DNA of 21,507 nt from the NCBI GenBank assembly GCA_015501075.1, contig JADNYJ010000535.1, forward strand, positions 1 to 21,507, in the 5' to 3' direction. This document shows positions 19,201-21,507 of the stretch, in pieces. The notes under the pieces are model-generated. The model did no database searches and had not been told where the DNA came from. It saw only the letters and a program-made list of their open reading frames with translations. The position numbers and the translations under genes are program-made. Positions within the stretch are counted from its first letter, which is position 1. Every line of letters starts with the position of its first letter. The stretch is from Gymnopilus junonius (Eukaryota; Basidiomycota; Agaricomycetes; Agaricales; Galerinaceae).

Positions 19201-19219
19201 GTAATTTTCTTGCGGCCAT
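16214..19219 (-). CDS. NOT3: CCR4-NOT complex subunit NOT3/NOT5
   Basis: Encodes the NOT3/5 subunit of the CCR4-NOT deadenylation complex. Exons: 19219-19198, 19139-18911, 18689-18141, 18078-17971, 17915-17901 (15 nt), 17845-17351, 17301-17255, 17194-16816, 16755-16671, 16619-16467 and 16418-16214; about 760 aa. The N-terminal coiled coil has [55 protein letters not shown], then [15 protein letters not shown] acidic sequence. The middle is low-complexity (ten-Gln run near 17753-17782, a seven-Ala run, Pro/Gln). The C-terminal NOT box has [59 protein letters not shown] and [14 protein letters not shown]. Exons 4-11 are frame-perfect. Exons 2-3 carry about eight single-base frame breaks (near 19117, 18660, 18456, 18417, 18407, 18290, 18205, 18190), most likely sequence errors. 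Intron 2 is unusually long (221 nt). The 5' end is divergent from BEM1. Confidence 0.93.
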
Positions 19220-19363
19220 GGGTGGATGACAGAGGAGGAGTGTTTGTTTACTAATGGGTCCGACCTTACATAATAGAGAATGATCACCATGGTAGCATTA
19301 GGGTCACGTGTGCGATAAGTAGGACTATTGATAGAGATTGGCAGTCAGTTGTGCTCTGCAGCC
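19220..19363. promoter_or_regulatory. Divergent promoter between NOT3 and BEM1, with CACGTG
   Basis: Only 144 bp separate the two start codons, so both promoters and 5' UTRs overlap here. GTCACGTG (19303-19310) contains the palindrome CACGTG, the binding core of bHLH factors such as Cbf1 or Pho4 types; that such a factor acts here is inference. A TACATAATAG stretch (19267-19276) could serve as an AT-rich core element. Confidence 0.5.
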
Positions 19364-21416
19364 ATGAAGTCCCTCCGCAAGTCTCTGAACAGCAACAGGG
19401 ACTCTTCCTCGCGACCGCAGATATCCACTCCCGTCCCCTTCCCTCTGTCTCCAAGCCCCCCTCTGCCATTCTGCCCCCCCAAAAGGTCATCCGCGCCCTC
19501 TCCTCCTACAGGTCCCAGGCACCCCAGGAGCTCTCCTTCCTCAAGGGCGACTTTTTCTATGTCCTCAAGGATTCAGACCAGATTCCCACCTGGTATGAGG
19601 CCCACAATCCTGTCACCGGCGCTCGCGGGCCTAGTCCCCCGTGCCATGTTTGAAGAGTTTGGCAAAAATGCTCCACAGTCCGTCCTTCTCTTTCCCGACC
19701 CTTTCTTCGCTTACTCTTCCCCAGGAAACCGCACCTCACAGGCTGCCTCTGTCCAGTCCATGTCTCCCCCTGTCGTCTCTCCAGTCCGATCCGACCACAT
19801 CCCTAAATCTCAGGTTTTCTATGCCATCGTCCTTCACGATTTCAGCGCAGAGAGAGCAGATGAACTCGACGCCAAGCGCGGCGATCCATCACCGTTTTGC
19901 CCAGTCAATCGCGAGTGGTTCGTTGCCAAACCTATTGGTCGTCTTGGCCGCCCTGGTTTAATCCCCGTTTCATTCGTCGAAATTCACGACCCGACAACAG
20001 GTAAAGCCATCCCCGATGTAGAAGGCCTCATGGATCGCGGGGAATTACCCAAGGTTGAAGATTGGAAACGAGCAATGCTCAACTACAAGCAAAACAGTAT
20101 CGCTTTAGGTGTCATCGATGCACCCTCGAGGTCCTCCGCAGTCGTCAACAGCCCATATACTTCCCAACCACCCCCTCCCAAAGCGGAGCGTCCCCCAACA
20201 CCCGAAGTCCTCCCAGAAGGCATACTTCTTACTGCGAGCGTCGTCTCTTTCCACTTTGAAATGGATGAATATTGGTTCGGATTGACGCCATATACCAGCC
20301 CTATAATCGCTCTGGCCAGACCAGGCTACCACCATCTAAGAATCTTATTTTATTCCGTCAGTACAATGATTTCTATGACTTTCAAGTCTCGCTCTTGGAC
20401 TCGTTTTCCTCGTGAGGCCGGCCGACAACCGCCAGAACCTAGGACCCTCCCTTACATGCCCGGCCCTGCTCAGCAAGTCGACGACCAATTGACAGCCACT
20501 CGAAAAGGCGAACTAGATGACTATGTGCAAGCTCTTTGCGATCTTGGAAAAAACTGGCGGAAGATACATCCTTGAACATATGGTCGTTCGTAAATTTTTG
20601 GCCCTGAAACCAGGAGACGTCGAAAATGAAGGAGAACCACGAGCTGAAGAACTGGATGAGCTTTTCAATGATGATCCTCTGGACGACTATTCTCATGACG
20701 CTTATGAAATTCGCGAACAAATGGCCCGAATGAACGTGCAGCATCGCCCTCCTAGTGATGGTTCAGAATATGAAGACGAAGGATACGCTCCATCTCCCCA
20801 GCGCAAAAACTATGACAAGCATCCCTACAGCGAAGGTAGTCGGCGGTACCAAGATGACAGTAACCTGCGCCTCCATGCCCTCGCTCAGAATCATCAACGG
20901 TCAGGCTCTTCAGCCTCCTTTAACCAGTCGAATTCATATGCTTCCAATTCGAGATCGAACTCTCCTCTGCAGAGAGAAGGCAACGGCTCACCTCAGCCAC
21001 GGAGTGGTCAAAGCTCAAGATGGAACGACAGTGGTTATCAACCCCCCGACGTAACACTATCGTCGGAGTCTTTCCGGTCCTCGCAAGCATCACAGACCAT
21101 GTCTTCACGGTCGCGGTCACATTCGAATGCGACTGCAAACCTTAACAACCCCCCCATATCTGCCGCCAATCCACAAACCGCGTTCGTCAAGATTAAGATT
21201 TTTGACAGAGTAGCGGATGACCTCATTGCGATTCGCGTCCATCCAAAGGTCACGCACGCCGAACTGATGGACAAGGTGCAAGCCCGGCTTGGGAGTGAAG
21301 TAGCCAATCTGAGGTATCGCGACAGCATGACCAACACCTTTGTTGGTCTTGATACGGACGAAGAGCTCCGGGCGTGGATGGATGGAACGGACAAGCATGT
21401 GCTTTATGCTGATTGA
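19364..21416 (+). CDS. BEM1: Cell-polarity scaffold Bem1/Scd2 (SH3-SH3-PX-PB1), frame broken by indels
   Basis: A scaffold that links Cdc42, its GEF Cdc24 and PAK kinases at growth sites. Single exon, about 685 codons. Start MKSLRKSLNS. SH3-1 is at about residues 40-105 (QKVIRALSSYRSQAPQELSF, KGDFFYVLKDSD, WYEAHNPVTGARG, LVPRAMFEEFGKN). SH3-2 follows (SQVFYAIVLHDFSAERADEL, NREWFVAKPIGRLGRPGLIP). Then a PX domain (SFHFEMDEYWF, LFRQYNDFYDFQVSLLDSF, REAGRQPPEPRTLPYMPGP). After a Ser-rich linker comes a C-terminal PB1 domain (AFVKIKIFDRVADDLIAIRV, RLGSEVANLRYRDSMTN, DTDEELRAWMDGTD), the Cdc24-binding module. The frame breaks about eight times by one base: near 19435, 19631, 19886, 19896, 19907, 20278, 20405 and 20550. 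Several are in homopolymers and some compensate one another. No premature stop arises by substitution, so I infer sequence error rather than decay. Confidence 0.92.
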
Positions 21417-21507
21417 TGCAATCTATGGAGTGGCTCCTTGACCCTATTCTCTTGATGTACGAGATGGATTTTGATCTCTTTCTATTTCCCCTTTCGTTCT
21501 CTCTGTC
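21417..21507 (+). other. BEM1 3' flank
   Basis: Ninety-one bases after the BEM1 stop codon, pyrimidine-rich at the end. Likely 3' UTR; no further gene visible. Confidence 0.5.

Noticed and set aside
19328..20575. 415-codon ORF as the complete BEM1-like protein
   Set aside because: It is a composite: the SH3-1 core and the PX core are read out of frame inside it, and the PB1 part lies in the next frame.

Overview
The window looks like nuclear DNA of a filamentous basidiomycete, most likely an Agaricomycete. Genes are compact, with many GT-AG introns of about 48-65 nt. The proteins are typically fungal, and one seven-transmembrane gene belongs to a family I associate with mushroom-forming fungi. 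There is no prokaryotic operon structure. Exon boundaries below were built by hand from splice signals, reading frame and remembered family motifs; no alignment was run.

Layout: (1) 1-185, minus: 5' end of ribosomal protein eS7 (RPS7), cut by the window edge. (2) 1127-2376, minus: TTC4/Cns1-type TPR co-chaperone, four exons. (3) 2377-9285: a repeat-rich block. It holds a degraded unknown ORF, a LINE-like remnant interrupted by a 293-bp foldback MITE with a TA target duplication, a palindrome-rich stretch, and a whole hAT transposon (5188-9122) with TIRs and an 8-bp target duplication. The hAT transposase frame runs 964 codons over six exons but carries two nonsense codons. A ~50-bp repeat occurs on both sides of this block. 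(4) 9311-10923, plus: L-2-hydroxyglutarate dehydrogenase, convergent with (5) 10981-11609, minus: complex I subunit NDUFA12. (6) 11610-13339: mostly non-genic, with a possible small spliced gene and a 17-bp inverted repeat. (7) 13340-14969, plus: 13-exon seven-TM receptor-like protein. (8) 15185-16038, plus: mitochondrial ribosomal protein bL12m, convergent with (9) 16214-19219, minus: CCR4-NOT subunit NOT3/5, which shares a 144-bp divergent promoter with (10) 19364-21416, plus: the polarity scaffold Bem1/Scd2.

The genes do not form one pathway. They are housekeeping genes (translation, Hsp90 co-chaperone, mitochondrial metabolism, mRNA decay, cell polarity) around a transposon nest. Three of them (L2HGDH, NDUFA12, bL12m) encode mitochondrial proteins, probably by chance.

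The main technical point is that essential genes at both ends (RPS7; the 5' part of NOT3; BEM1) carry many single-base indels, often in homopolymers, while about 5.9 kb of coding sequence between them is frame-perfect. This looks like uneven consensus quality rather than decay. I found no clearly new multi-gene system. The most unusual items are the foldback MITE, the repeat ending 26 bp before the L2HGDH start, the orphan seven-TM gene and the microexons.
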